A stretch of DNA of 64,000 nt from JAJYKC01 sp035545735 (GTDB lineage Bacteria > Acidobacteriota > Terriglobia > Bryobacterales > Bryobacteraceae). This document shows positions 9,130 through 17,576 of the stretch, one piece after another. The translations under genes were made by a program, and so were the position numbers. The stretch lies in NCBI GenBank assembly GCA_035545735.1, contig DASZXS010000037.1, forward strand, positions 1-64,000, in the 5' to 3' direction. The stretch's first letter is position 1, and the number at the start of each line of letters is the position of its first letter. Below the pieces are notes generated by a model. The model made no database searches. It had not been told where the DNA came from and saw only the letters and a list, made by a program, of their open reading frames with translations.

Positions 9130-9813
9130 TCAAAGGACGCCGAACCGGTCAAAAGCCGCGGCGGCGCCCATGCCGTTTTCCAGGGCTTCGCGAACCGTCT
9201 GCTCGCGGCGCGCCTTTTCGAACGCTGCCTGAAACACCTCGCGCTCCGCCCGCCGTGGAATGATGCAGATTCCGTCGAGATCGGCAAACACCACATCCCC
9301 CACTTCCACCCGGACCTGCCCGATTTCGACCGGAATTCGGAAATCGATCACTTTCCCTCGCGGCGCCTGATCCTGCGCGTACCCGCCGAAAGAAAAAGTG
9401 GGAAATCCCAGCGACAGGATGCCGCGTGTATCGCGCGAGTATCCGTGGATGACCGCGCCCGCCGCCCCGCGATGCATCGCCCGTACGCTCATCAGTTCGC
9501 CCCAACAGGCGTACGGCGTTGGAGCGCCGGCGCAGAGGTAGACTTCCCCCTGCCGCAGGTCGTCCAGGGCTTCGAGCATCAGCCCGAACGGCTTGGCATC
9601 CGCCGGGTTATGGGAGCCTTCCGGGGACTCGTCGCCGAAATCGGCTTCGAGAACCGGCATGGCGCGCCCCACCGTAACCATGCTGGCCTCGAGCGGCCGG
9701 ATGCCGGGGGGAAGGAATTGTCTCCGCAGCCCCATTTTGTCCATTACATCGCCGACCACGGCGGTGAATAACTCTCGCTTGGCGGTGGCAAATAGTTCGT
9801 CTTCGCTCTGCAT
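9130..9813 (-). CDS. RraA-like protein / HMG-type aldolase family
   Basis: A protein of about 227 residues of the RraA / 4-hydroxy-4-methyl-2-oxoglutarate aldolase family. The ATG at 9813 was preferred because an AG-rich site (GGAAAGGG) lies before it; the upstream in-frame TTG (9843) gives ten extra residues. Family marks are the internal GAAGAVIHGYSRD and FADLDGICIIPR, where the aspartates and the D-x-D-G motif hold the metal in the aldolases. E. coli RraA inhibits RNase E, but most homologues in sugar-catabolic neighbourhoods are probably aldolases or decarboxylases. The gene is divergent from a Tat-exported oxidoreductase, with about 75 bases shared for both promoters. Confidence 0.8.
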   Translation of the reverse strand: MQSEDELFATAKRELFTAVVGDVMDKMGLRRQFLPPGIRPLEASMVTVGRAMPVLEADFGDESPEGSHNPADAKPFGLMLEALDDLRQGEVYLCAGAPTPYACWGELMSVRAMHRGAAGAVIHGYSRDTRGILSLGFPTFSFGGYAQDQAPRGKVIDFRIPVEIGQVRVEVGDVVFADLDGICIIPRRAEREVFQAAFEKARREQTVREALENGMGAAAAFDRFGVL

Positions 9814-9887
9814 GGCTGGCCCTTTCCGGAGATCCCTTTTCAATATACTGATTGCATGTTAAATCCGATGCCGGGAGGTTCCCTCTA

Positions 9888-11243
9888 ATGGATCGCCGCG
9901 AATTTCTACAGGCCGGCGCGTTTTCGCTGGCGGCCGTTGCCGGAAGCAAGGCCCGGGCATCGACGCCTCCCATCGACACAAAGAAGCGCCGGGTTGGGCT
10001 GATCGGCTGCGGGTGGTACGGGAAGTCGGACTTGTTCCGCCTGATCCAGGTTTCGCCGGTGGAGGTAGTTTCCCTTTGCGATGTCGATAGCCAGATGTTA
10101 TCGCAGGCGGCGGACATGGTGGCCGCCCGCCAGATCTCGAAGAAACGCCCGCGCACTTTTGGGGATTATCGCGAGATGCTGGCGGAGAAAGATCTGGACC
10201 TGGTCCTGATTGAGCCGCCCGACCACTGGCATGCGCTCATCATGATTGAGGCCGCCAAGGCCGGCGCCGATATATACGTGCAGAAACCTATTAGCGTGGA
10301 TGTTGCCGAGGGCAAAGCCATGCTTGCGGCGGCGCGTAAATACAATCGCGTGGTGCAGGTGGGCACACAACGGCGCAGCACACCGCACCTGGTGGAAGCG
10401 CGCGACCGCTTCATCCGCGAGGGGAAACTGGGAAAGATCGGCCTGGTGGAAATTTGTTGTTACTACCACATGCGCGCTACCGGAAACCCGCCGGACACCG
10501 CGCCGCCGGCCTATCTCGATTACGAAATGTGGACCGGGCCGGCGCCCATGCGCCCCTATAACAAGCTGGTGCATCCGCGCGGCTGGCGTGCGTTCATGGA
10601 ATATGGGAACGGAATTGTCGGCGACATGTGTATTCACATGTTCGACATGACCCGCTGGATGATGGACCTCGGCTGGCCTTCGAGAATTGCGTCCACCGGC
10701 GGGATTTTGCTCGACAAGGAGAGCAAAGCAAACATCACGGACACCCAGACTGCAACCTGGGAATACCCGGATCTTCGCATCGTGTGGCAGCATCGCAGTT
10801 GGGGCTCCGCGCCGGACGAGAAATACCCTTGGGCGGCCACATTTTATGGGGATAAGGGCACGCTAAAAGCCGGTGTAATGGGGTACGACTTCATTCCTCT
10901 GCGTGGAGGGCAGGCCGTTCATAAAGACGTCACGTATGAGTTCGACCGTTACCCCGAGGACAAGACCGAAAAGGATCTGGAAACGCACGTGGCCCCGGCG
11001 GTCCGGTATCACATGCTGGATCTGCTGAAGGCGGTTGACGCCCGCAGCAAGCCCGTCGCGGATATCGAGCAGGGATACATTTCCACAACGTCCTGCATTC
11101 TCGCCAACAATGCTTTGAAACTGGGGCGGACGCTCACCTGGGACGCGACATCGCAGCGCGTGGTGGGTGATGACGAAGCGAACCGGCTTTTGCAGCGTCC
11201 CTACCGCAATCCCTGGGCGCATCCCGAAGCCTCGAGCGTGTAA
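9888..11243 (+). CDS. Tat-exported Gfo/Idh/MocA oxidoreductase
   Basis: A 451-residue NAD(P)-binding oxidoreductase. The start at 9888 is set by GGGAGG nine bases upstream and by the Tat leader MDRREFLQAGAFSLAA (twin arginine RR). An earlier in-frame start at 9852 would put 12 residues ahead of the leader. The Rossmann motif is GLIGCGWYG, and the signature PPDHWHA and VQKPISV (EKP-type lysine) follow at about 105-145. Such exported family members are common in Acidobacteria and Planctomycetes and are thought to act on sugars or polyols in the periplasm; the substrate is unknown. A -10-like TATACT lies at 9844-9849. Confidence 0.85.
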   Translation: MDRREFLQAGAFSLAAVAGSKARASTPPIDTKKRRVGLIGCGWYGKSDLFRLIQVSPVEVVSLCDVDSQMLSQAADMVAARQISKKRPRTFGDYREMLAEKDLDLVLIEPPDHWHALIMIEAAKAGADIYVQKPISVDVAEGKAMLAAARKYNRVVQVGTQRRSTPHLVEARDRFIREGKLGKIGLVEICCYYHMRATGNPPDTAPPAYLDYEMWTGPAPMRPYNKLVHPRGWRAFMEYGNGIVGDMCIHMFDMTRWMMDLGWPSRIASTGGILLDKESKANITDTQTATWEYPDLRIVWQHRSWGSAPDEKYPWAATFYGDKGTLKAGVMGYDFIPLRGGQAVHKDVTYEFDRYPEDKTEKDLETHVAPAVRYHMLDLLKAVDARSKPVADIEQGYISTTSCILANNALKLGRTLTWDATSQRVVGDDEANRLLQRPYRNPWAHPEASSV

Positions 11244-11406
11244 ACACATAGGCCCTCGCGCCGCAACGGATTGCCGGAACGTTCAGGGCGTCCGCGATCC
11301 CGGTGGTGGTGGTGGCTGCTTTCACGCTGCCTTCGGTGCGGGCCGCGCCCAGCGGTCCCGCTGGCCGCGCTGCGAATGGAGTGGGCTCGCCGGCGGAGTT
11401 CGCCGA

Positions 11407-11439
11407 AAAAAAAAAGGGAGGGCATGCACGGACATGCCC
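11407..11439 (-). terminator. Rho-independent terminator of the WXXGXW-repeat gene
   Basis: On the minus strand a seven-base-pair stem (GGGCATG / CATGCCC, six-base loop) is followed by TCCC and a run of about ten T residues. It lies about 30 bases beyond the stop of the gene at 11468-11758. Confidence 0.75.
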
Positions 11440-11467
11440 ACCCCCGCGATAAGAAAAACGTCTCCGG

Positions 11468-11758
11468 CTAGCGCCAGCGACCTTCCACGAAAACCCAGCC
11501 ACCCCCGCGACGGACCCATACCGGGGCCACCCAAACCGCTCGCGGCCGCGGTGGCAGGTCCCAGTGTCCCGGCACCCATTGATACCCGCGTCCATCCCAG
11601 CGCTGATATCCGGGAATCCAAACGTGACGGCGGCTTGGAGCACGCGGGCGACGTTCGCGCATGGCGTGCGGTGGCCGGACCGTAACAATGACCTGAGCCT
11701 GGGCGGGCACGAATCCGAGACCGGCTCCCAAAAGTGCGGTTAGCAGAAGCTTATGCAT
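11468..11758 (-). CDS. Small exported YXWGXW/WXXGXW-repeat protein
   Basis: A 96-residue exported protein. The start at 11758 gives a clear signal peptide (MHKLLLTALLGAGLGFVPAQA); the open frame extends further upstream without a plausible leader. The mature part is basic and aromatic, with the repeats HVWIPGYQRW, YQWVPGHWDL and WVFVEGRWR, the pattern of WXXGXW / BcpO-related small proteins. These are abundant in Proteobacteria and Acidobacteria and have no firm function; an outer-surface or cell-wall role is usually assumed. A GGAG site precedes the ATG, and a terminator follows the gene, so it is a single-gene unit. Confidence 0.75.
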   Translation of the reverse strand: MHKLLLTALLGAGLGFVPAQAQVIVTVRPPHAMRERRPRAPSRRHVWIPGYQRWDGRGYQWVPGHWDLPPRPRAVWVAPVWVRRGGGWVFVEGRWR

Positions 11759-11904
11759 GATCAATCTCCAGCCACACTCTGTTGCAAGAAGGATGCCATT
11801 TTCCGGCAAGGCGCGCTGGACGCCCGAAATGGCCAATTCGCTCTGGAATCCGGGCCGGGATGGTGGACACACCGGAAGGGACCGGAAAAATCTTCAAGCA
11901 GAAT

Positions 11905-13038
11905 TTACGGGAGTAGTCCGGAAAGCGGGAATTCCGATATTTCGATGTCTTCTTTGTTGGTGGAGTAAATTACCCACATGGCTCCGCCGTATTCCATCGC
12001 GTGGGGGTATTGATAGCTGCCGCTTCCCTTGGCGCGCCCCGCGTACCGCCGCCCGGGGGCGTTCTTCCGAAGTGCGATGGGGTGATCGAAGACCCAGCCG
12101 TCGCGGCTGAAAGAGGCCGCGAGCGGATCGCGCCTTTTCTGATCCGGATTGTTAATCAGGACGTAGGTTCCGCTGGCGAGCCGCAGAACGAAATTCTTGC
12201 TGGTCGCGTCCGGGTAGTTGGTCAGTACCGGTTTGCTCCAGCTTTTTCCGCCGTCCAAGCTAACGCTGCGGATCAAGTACCCCGATCGTGCGCCGTCCCG
12301 GATCAACAGTTGTGCCGTGCCGTCGCGCGCCACATACATCGCCGGTTCATCCATCCGGTGAAAAGGAGGGGCCGCGTCCAGAGGGATGAACTTCCACGCG
12401 TTCCCGCCACGCGAAGCGGCCAGCGCGACGGACAGATTCATACCGCTGTCGCGGCAGGGCATCGCGTCCCGGTCTTTCAGCCGGATCGGCGGGAAGTTGT
12501 TCATGCAATCGTCTGCGAACTCCATATCCTGCTCCCAGGCCTTGCCCGTCCAGGTGAATCGCATCAGTTTCAAGCCGCGCCAGACTACGCCGCTGCCGCG
12601 CTCACGGTAGGCGGCGGATTCCACCAGCGCGCCAAGCGCTCTTAAATGCCCTCCGTCCACGAAGACGCCGCGCGCGATCCAGCGCTGGGGGCCCGCCGGA
12701 CCATCCGGATCGGGCGCCAGAACGGCTGCATTACTCCATTGACGGCCGTCCGTGCTGGTTGCATAGAGGATGTGCTGGCCGGGGTCCTCTTCCCCCACTT
12801 GCGAGGAAGACCAGATAGCCCAGAAGCGTCCGTCGAAATGCGCGAGATAGGAATGCAGATTGAAACCCGACTCGCCCTGTTTACCCCGGAATACAAAGGT
12901 GTGCCGGCCCCTGGCCTCCGGCAGCAGCGAAGGAGAGGCCAGGGAAGCGTCGCGGGCCAGCAGGCGGCGCGCATCGTGCGAAGCGGCGCAGAGCAGAGTG
13001 CCGGAACATAGGCTGGCGGCCAGGATCGCTCGAATCAT
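11905..13038 (-). CDS. Exported sialidase-like beta-propeller protein
   Basis: A 377-residue secreted protein with signal peptide MIRAILAASLCSGTLLCAAS. The body contains repeats of the BNR/Asp-box type, such as STDGRQWS and SLDGGKSW, spaced as in six-bladed sialidase-fold propellers, plus SFSRDGWVFD near the end. The catalytic arginine triad and Tyr-Glu pair of true sialidases cannot be confirmed by eye, so exo-glycosidase function is only a possibility. It is divergent from the exported nitrilase-like gene, with about 70 bases between the start codons. Confidence 0.65.
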   Translation of the reverse strand: MIRAILAASLCSGTLLCAASHDARRLLARDASLASPSLLPEARGRHTFVFRGKQGESGFNLHSYLAHFDGRFWAIWSSSQVGEEDPGQHILYATSTDGRQWSNAAVLAPDPDGPAGPQRWIARGVFVDGGHLRALGALVESAAYRERGSGVVWRGLKLMRFTWTGKAWEQDMEFADDCMNNFPPIRLKDRDAMPCRDSGMNLSVALAASRGGNAWKFIPLDAAPPFHRMDEPAMYVARDGTAQLLIRDGARSGYLIRSVSLDGGKSWSKPVLTNYPDATSKNFVLRLASGTYVLINNPDQKRRDPLAASFSRDGWVFDHPIALRKNAPGRRYAGRAKGSGSYQYPHAMEYGGAMWVIYSTNKEDIEISEFPLSGLLP

Positions 13039-13113
13039 TTTTTGTATTTTCTCTCCCCAGGGCCGAACTGCGGTAGCGTGGACTTAACCACAGCAGTGGG
13101 CGAGATGACGGCC

Positions 13114-14076
13114 ATGTCGAAAATAATATTGAAACAAGCTCCGCGTGCGATGTTTATCCTGATGTGCATCGCCGCTGCCGGCAGCCCGGCGGGATATTCC
13201 GCGGACGCGGCCGGACAGCCCACCGGCCTTGTCAAAGTCGCCGCTATCCAGATCAAGGGTTATGACAAGGGCGATCTTCCGCGTCAAGGTTACGATCCAG
13301 CCGGCGCGATCGTGCCATATATCGATCGCGCCGGCAAGGATGGCGCGCAATTGGCCGTGTTCCCCGAATATGTTCTGGGTCACATCCGCGTTCCGGGACC
13401 GGCCACCGGGAAAATCTCCGCCGCGGCCGCTGCCAATCATATTTACGTCATCGTCGGCGGCTGGGAGGACTATCCGGACGGGACCTATGCGGATACGGCG
13501 TTCATTTTTGACCGCAGCGGGCGTATCGCCGGGAAATATCTAAAAACTCATGCCGCGGTGGATCACTACGAAGGAGACCCGCCATGGTCGAAGCCGCCGG
13601 GCGGCAAGGATAAAGATTGGTTTCTGACCAACGATCCCGAGTGGCTAATGAAAAAAGGCGGCGATCTCCCGGTCTTCGACCTCGACTTCGGGAAGGTCGG
13701 CATCGAAATTTGCTACGACGGGTGGTTTCCGGAACCTGCGCGAGTGCTGTCGCTGAGGGGAGCGGAGTTGATCGTCTGGATCAACGGCCGGACCAACTCG
13801 GTGGAAGACTATATTGTGAAGTCCGTCATGTTCCAGAGCCACGTGGCGATGATCACCAGCAATCAGTCCTACGGCGGCGGCACGATGATCGGCGACGTCG
13901 GCGGAGGATGGGAGCCGCGGATCCTCGCTCATGCGCCGGATCGGGAAGAGGCTTATATTTCCGCGGCGATTGACCTGGGGCAGGTGCGCAAATCGAGAGC
14001 GTTCAGCCGCGATTTTCAGCAGAGGCGCCCGGATCTCAACGGGGAGCTGGTGAGCCCGATCCGGCCCAAATATTAG
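13114..14076 (+). CDS. Exported carbon-nitrogen hydrolase (nitrilase superfamily)
   Basis: A 320-residue amidase of the nitrilase superfamily. The triad is visible: Glu in FPEYVLG, Lys in GKYLKTHAAVDH and Cys in GIEICYDGWFPEPAR. The segment MITSNQSYGGGTMIGD is the expected C-terminal core. An N-terminal hydrophobic stretch (AMFILMCIAAAGSPAGYSADA) indicates a signal peptide, which is unusual because most family members are cytoplasmic. The start is uncertain: ATG at 13114 has better spacing from GGGCGAG, while 13105 and an upstream start at 13042 are also in frame. The substrate is unknown; small amides or carbamoyl compounds are typical. Confidence 0.78.
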   Translation: MSKIILKQAPRAMFILMCIAAAGSPAGYSADAAGQPTGLVKVAAIQIKGYDKGDLPRQGYDPAGAIVPYIDRAGKDGAQLAVFPEYVLGHIRVPGPATGKISAAAAANHIYVIVGGWEDYPDGTYADTAFIFDRSGRIAGKYLKTHAAVDHYEGDPPWSKPPGGKDKDWFLTNDPEWLMKKGGDLPVFDLDFGKVGIEICYDGWFPEPARVLSLRGAELIVWINGRTNSVEDYIVKSVMFQSHVAMITSNQSYGGGTMIGDVGGGWEPRILAHAPDREEAYISAAIDLGQVRKSRAFSRDFQQRRPDLNGELVSPIRPKY

Positions 14077-14220
14077 GCGAGCTTCTGTAAACGTTTTTGA
14101 CGTATCGCGTTTTTTGCTGAGTGGCGCGTGGCGACAAACTCGGCGCGCATGGCTGGTCTCAAGGAATCGGCCAGGTTCGCAAGGGAGTGTACGGCAGCGC
14201 CGGCTCATGGCGCTATTGGT

Positions 14221-14249
14221 GTGACGGGATCGCGTCTGCAGCCCGTCAC
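14221..14249. promoter_or_regulatory. Perfect inverted repeat, candidate activator site
   Basis: GTGACGGG and CCCGTCAC form a perfect eight-base inverted repeat with a 13-base spacer. It lies about 130 bases upstream of the sigma-54 promoter, a normal distance for an enhancer site. A leftover terminator stem is an alternative, but there is no T-run. Confidence 0.4.
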
Positions 14250-14313
14250 TGTCGAATATCGGTCGCAAGTCCGGCATGCGATGGCTCGCTGTAACGCTTG
14301 GCGCACCAGGACT

Positions 14314-14346
14314 ATCGTGAGGCAGCAGAATCGGTTGCCTCGCGAT
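14314..14346. promoter_or_regulatory. Inverted repeat, candidate operator or enhancer
   Basis: ATCGTGAGGCA and TGCCTCGCGAT match as inverted repeats in 10 of 11 positions, with an 11-base spacer, so the half-site centres are about two helical turns apart. It ends 29 bases before the -24 element of the downstream sigma-54 promoter. Confidence 0.45.
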
Positions 14347-14375
14347 TTCCTCCTTTTGCCGGCGTCTCCACGGTG

Positions 14376-14390
14376 TGGCCCTCTGGTTGC
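14376..14390 (+). promoter_or_regulatory. Sigma-54 (-24/-12) promoter of the DUF427-MOSC-DoxX unit
   Basis: TGGC at 14376-14379 and TTGC at 14387-14390 are separated by exactly seven bases, matching the TGGC-N7-TTGC core of RpoN promoters. The ATG of the DUF427 gene lies 53 bases beyond, with a GAGGAGG ribosome site. rpoN and a sigma-54 activator are both in this window. Confidence 0.65.
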
Positions 14391-14443
14391 GCTTAGGTGC
14401 GACGGCGGTGCAATTTGCGGTCGCCGCATCGAGGAGGAGAGAA

Positions 14444-15310
14444 ATGGGATTGTCGTGGCAACAAGGGCCGCTTTCACCGGGAGCAATCGGCAGGTTCCTC
14501 GTAGCCGAACCTCTGCCCAGGAAACTGTTGTACGCCGAGCCGCTACGGCGGCGCATGCGCGTGCGCTTCGGCGGAAACTGGATCGCTGACACCGAAGACG
14601 TCATCCTGCTCTTCGAACCTGGCCGCTATCCGATGGCATACTTCATGGAAAGCGACGTCACCCCAGGCGCTCTCGAAAGCTCCGGGCATACGACGCAGCA
14701 TCCCGACCTTGGCCCCACATCCTGGTACACCGTGCGCTCAGGCGATAAAAGTGCCGCGCACGGAGCGTGGCAGCACACTGGACTGCCCGCCTACGCGCAG
14801 GAGCTACAGGGACGAGTTGCGTTTGCTTGGCCAGCCATGGACGGTTTCTTCGAAGAGGAAGAACGCATTATGGGTCACGCCGCCGATAGCTATCACCGCA
14901 TCGACATTCGCCAGTCCTCTCGTAATCTGGTGGTGAGCTATCGCGACCACATCGTCGCCGATACAAAACGGCCGCTAGCGCTGTACGAGTCGGGCTTTGC
15001 TCCGCGCTGGTACGTGCCTCGCGCGGATATCGATGAGTCCGCGTTGACCCCAGTCGAGCATCGGACCTTCTGCCCGTACAAAGGGCTGTGTAGTTACTAC
15101 GATATCGGTGAGGCCCGGCTGGCTGCATGGTCCTATCAAGAGGCCTATGCTGAGGTGGGTCGGATTAGCGGTCTCGTCTCGTTCGAACCGGACATTGTCC
15201 CGGTGCGGCTCGGCCGGGTTCAACTCCATCTGGCACCGGGCCAGACGGTGATTCCGCACGGCCCGGATCGCGACCTTGACGTTCCGGTGGGAACGGGCAA
15301 GAAGGCTTAG
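14444..15310 (+). CDS. Tandem DUF427-domain protein
   Basis: A 288-residue soluble protein with two copies of the DUF427 domain. The ATG at 14444 follows a strong GAGGAGG site; longer in-frame starts run into the promoter region. The second copy (about 155-265) is well formed, with VVSYRDHIVADTK, APRWYVPRADID, HRTFCPYKGLCSYY and the final ISGLVSFEPD. The first copy (about 20-130) keeps MRVRFGGNWIADT, the HTTQHPDLG equivalent and AFAWPAMD but lacks the CPYKG core. The biochemical role of DUF427 is unknown. It starts a likely operon with the MOSC reductase and DoxX genes under a sigma-54-type promoter. Confidence 0.8.
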   Translation: MGLSWQQGPLSPGAIGRFLVAEPLPRKLLYAEPLRRRMRVRFGGNWIADTEDVILLFEPGRYPMAYFMESDVTPGALESSGHTTQHPDLGPTSWYTVRSGDKSAAHGAWQHTGLPAYAQELQGRVAFAWPAMDGFFEEEERIMGHAADSYHRIDIRQSSRNLVVSYRDHIVADTKRPLALYESGFAPRWYVPRADIDESALTPVEHRTFCPYKGLCSYYDIGEARLAAWSYQEAYAEVGRISGLVSFEPDIVPVRLGRVQLHLAPGQTVIPHGPDRDLDVPVGTGKKA

Positions 15311-15320
15311 GGCGAGCACC

Positions 15321-17069
15321 ATGGCTCGATTGCGATCGGTGAACGTCGGGCTTCCGCGCAACATCGAGTGGAAGGGTCGCACTGTATACACCGCGATCTG
15401 GAAGAGCCCGGTGCCTGGCCGGTGTCGAGTCCGCCGGCTGAACCTCGACGGAGACGGCCAGGGTGACTTGGGCGGTCACGGAGGCGAGCAGCGCGCCGTC
15501 TTCGTCTACCAGATCGAGTCCTATGGCTACTGGCGGGAGCAACTGAACAGGACCGACTTCGTCTACGGACAGTTCGGGGAGAACTTCACAATCGAAGGGT
15601 TGGCCGACGATGTCGTGTGTATCGGCGACCGCTATCGGATCGGTAGCGCGCTCTTCGAAGTTACGCAGCCTCGGGTTACTTGTTATCGCGTCGGCATTCG
15701 GATGAACGAACCTCGGATGCCAGCGTTGCTCACCTCAAGCGGGCGGCCGGGATTCTACTTCCGCGTTTTACAAGAAGGAAACGTCGGCGCCGGCGATGAA
15801 ATTGTCAAGCTCGGAGAAGCAAAGGAGCGAATGACAGTCTCGGAGATCAACGCGCTTCTGTATTCGCCCGGCCATGCGCGAGATCAGTTGGGCCGCGCCG
15901 TAACAATCGAGGCGCTTTCTCCGGGATGGCGGGGATCGTTCGAGGCACTGCTCCAAAACCCATCCAATGGAAACGCGGGTCTCGTGCCCGAAGCCGCCAC
16001 ACACCCCGCTGCGCCAGGATTTCGACCGCTGGTGGTAACGGCGATCGACCAGGAGTCCGCGGATGTCCTGTCGCTGACGATGAAGAACGCGAACGGCCAG
16101 CCGTTGCCCATGGCGCTGCCCGGCCAGTATGTGGTCTTGCGCCTTCAACCAACCGCGGCGGAGACGCTTTTTCGCAGCTACTCCGTGTCGGGTCCGGCCT
16201 CGACACAAAGCTATCGAATCAGCGTGAAAATCGAACCGAATGGAGCGGGCGGAACCTATTTGCGCGACCATGTGCGGGCCGGCAACACTCTCGAAGTCAG
16301 CTCGCCACGCGGAAGCTTCATTCTGCAGACCGGGGAACGGCCGGTACTACTGATCAGTGCGGGAATCGGAGCGACGCCGGTTCTCGCGATGCTGCACTCG
16401 TTGGCGGAGGTGCGCTCGACCCGTCAGGTTTTGTGGCTTCACGCAGCGCGAGATCGAGACCATCACCCGTTTGCGGCCGAAGTCCGCCGGCTCCTGCTTG
16501 CGCTGACGAATAGTCGCAGCTACGTCTGTTTCAGCAAGCCAGGGCCGCTCGACAGGATGGGTGAGGATTTCGACGCCATTGGCCGCTTGTCGCAAGCGAC
16601 ATTCGAGGCGGCGGGCGTTTCGCGAGATGCGGACGCTTACCTCTGCGGTCCGAATCCCTTCATGAGGGATATGAAAGAAGCGCTCCTGACATTTGGCGTC
16701 GAGCCAGCGCGGATTCATATCGAGATCTTTAACGGTAGCGAGCCTCTGACGCCTGGTGTCGCCGGCGCAGGGGTCCAAACTCCGCATCGGCTCGCGGATG
16801 ATACAGGCACCGGGCCGCTCGTCTCGTTCGCGCGCAGCGGTATCGCCGCACACTGGAAGGGATCGGTTTACCAGAGCATTCTGGAACTGGCCGAAGCGTG
16901 CGATGTTCCGGTACGCTGGTCGTGCCGTGCCGGCGTGTGTCATAGCTGTGAGAGCGGTTTGGTATCCGGAGAAGTCGCTTACGGACCAGAGCCGTTGGAC
17001 AAGCCGGCCGGCGGCAACGTTCTCGTCTGCTGTTCAAAGCCAATTCGCGATGTGGTGATCGATTTGTGA
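15321..17069 (+). CDS. MOSC (YiiM-like) / flavin reductase / 2Fe-2S ferredoxin fusion
   Basis: A 582-residue three-part enzyme. Residues about 25-170 form a MOSC domain (FGENFTIEGL, then TQPRVTCYRVG with the conserved cysteine that can bind the molybdenum cofactor), followed by a YiiM-type three-helix segment (TVSEINALLYS). Residues about 225-470 form a ferredoxin-reductase-like FAD and NAD domain (FRSYSVSGP, VLLISAGIGATPVLAML, YLCGPNPFM). The last 90 residues are a plant-type 2Fe-2S ferredoxin (CRAGVCHSC and a final LVCCS). MOSC enzymes of the YiiM/YcbX group reduce N-hydroxylated compounds. This fusion would carry electrons from NAD(P)H to the molybdenum site by itself. That role is inference. 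Confidence 0.85.
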   Translation: MARLRSVNVGLPRNIEWKGRTVYTAIWKSPVPGRCRVRRLNLDGDGQGDLGGHGGEQRAVFVYQIESYGYWREQLNRTDFVYGQFGENFTIEGLADDVVCIGDRYRIGSALFEVTQPRVTCYRVGIRMNEPRMPALLTSSGRPGFYFRVLQEGNVGAGDEIVKLGEAKERMTVSEINALLYSPGHARDQLGRAVTIEALSPGWRGSFEALLQNPSNGNAGLVPEAATHPAAPGFRPLVVTAIDQESADVLSLTMKNANGQPLPMALPGQYVVLRLQPTAAETLFRSYSVSGPASTQSYRISVKIEPNGAGGTYLRDHVRAGNTLEVSSPRGSFILQTGERPVLLISAGIGATPVLAMLHSLAEVRSTRQVLWLHAARDRDHHPFAAEVRRLLLALTNSRSYVCFSKPGPLDRMGEDFDAIGRLSQATFEAAGVSRDADAYLCGPNPFMRDMKEALLTFGVEPARIHIEIFNGSEPLTPGVAGAGVQTPHRLADDTGTGPLVSFARSGIAAHWKGSVYQSILELAEACDVPVRWSCRAGVCHSCESGLVSGEVAYGPEPLDKPAGGNVLVCCSKPIRDVVIDL

Positions 17070-17086
17070 TAGCGAAGGAGAATTTC

Positions 17087-17560
17087 ATGCGATCTGAGCT
17101 CGCGCGCTGGGGCTTACTCCCCATGCGTCTTCTTATAGGTTATGGATTCATGGAACACGGCTTGGCGAAACTGTCGCGGGGACCGGATACATTTGCCCGC
17201 ATCCTGGAGCAACTGGCTGTGCCCATGCCTCACCTGGCGGCATGGCTGACCATCGGAACCGAGGTTCTCGGCGGATTGGCCCTGTTTCTTGGGGTTTTTG
17301 TGGCTTGGGCAAGTATTCCCACAGCCATAGTGCTGCTGGCCGCGATGGTCACCGTCCACCTGCGGTACGGCTTCAGTTCGGTGAGGCTGTTGAGTATATC
17401 CCCTTCGGGCGCGCAGTTCGGTCCTGTGGGGTACGAGATCGATCTGTTGTACCTGGCTGCGCTCCTGGTGATTGCGTCCCAGGGGCCGGGTCCACTTTCG
17501 ATCGGCCGGATGCTGAGACCGAAAGTCCACGCCGCAGAAGAACGCGCTGGTTCGCATTAG
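17087..17560 (+). CDS. DoxX family membrane protein
   Basis: A 157-residue protein with four predicted membrane helices. The start at 17087 follows AAGGAG with good spacing; the frame extends seven codons upstream. DoxX marks are LLIGYGFMEHGLAKL at the N-terminus, IGTEVLGGLALFLGV in the second helix, and the charged loop before the last helix (GYEIDLLYLAALL). DoxX-like proteins are linked to quinone or thiosulfate oxidation, or to redox defence in mycobacteria. It is 17 bases after the MOSC fusion and closes the same transcription unit. A role in supplying or removing reducing equivalents is only a guess. Confidence 0.82.
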   Translation: MRSELARWGLLPMRLLIGYGFMEHGLAKLSRGPDTFARILEQLAVPMPHLAAWLTIGTEVLGGLALFLGVFVAWASIPTAIVLLAAMVTVHLRYGFSSVRLLSISPSGAQFGPVGYEIDLLYLAALLVIASQGPGPLSIGRMLRPKVHAAEERAGSH

Positions 17561-17576
17561 ATCGTGGGCCTTCGCC

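Larger units (their letters stand above)
14077..14443. other. Intergenic region with regulatory elements
   Basis: This 367-base gap has no convincing gene. It contains two inverted repeats (14221-14249 and 14314-14346) and a sigma-54-type promoter (14376-14390), described separately, all ahead of the DUF427 gene. The first 140 bases show nothing recognisable. Confidence 0.6.

Noticed and set aside
14128..14589. A 153-codon plus-strand frame across the DUF427 promoter region
   Set aside because: It spans the inverted repeats and -24/-12 box, lacks a ribosome site and shows no domain.
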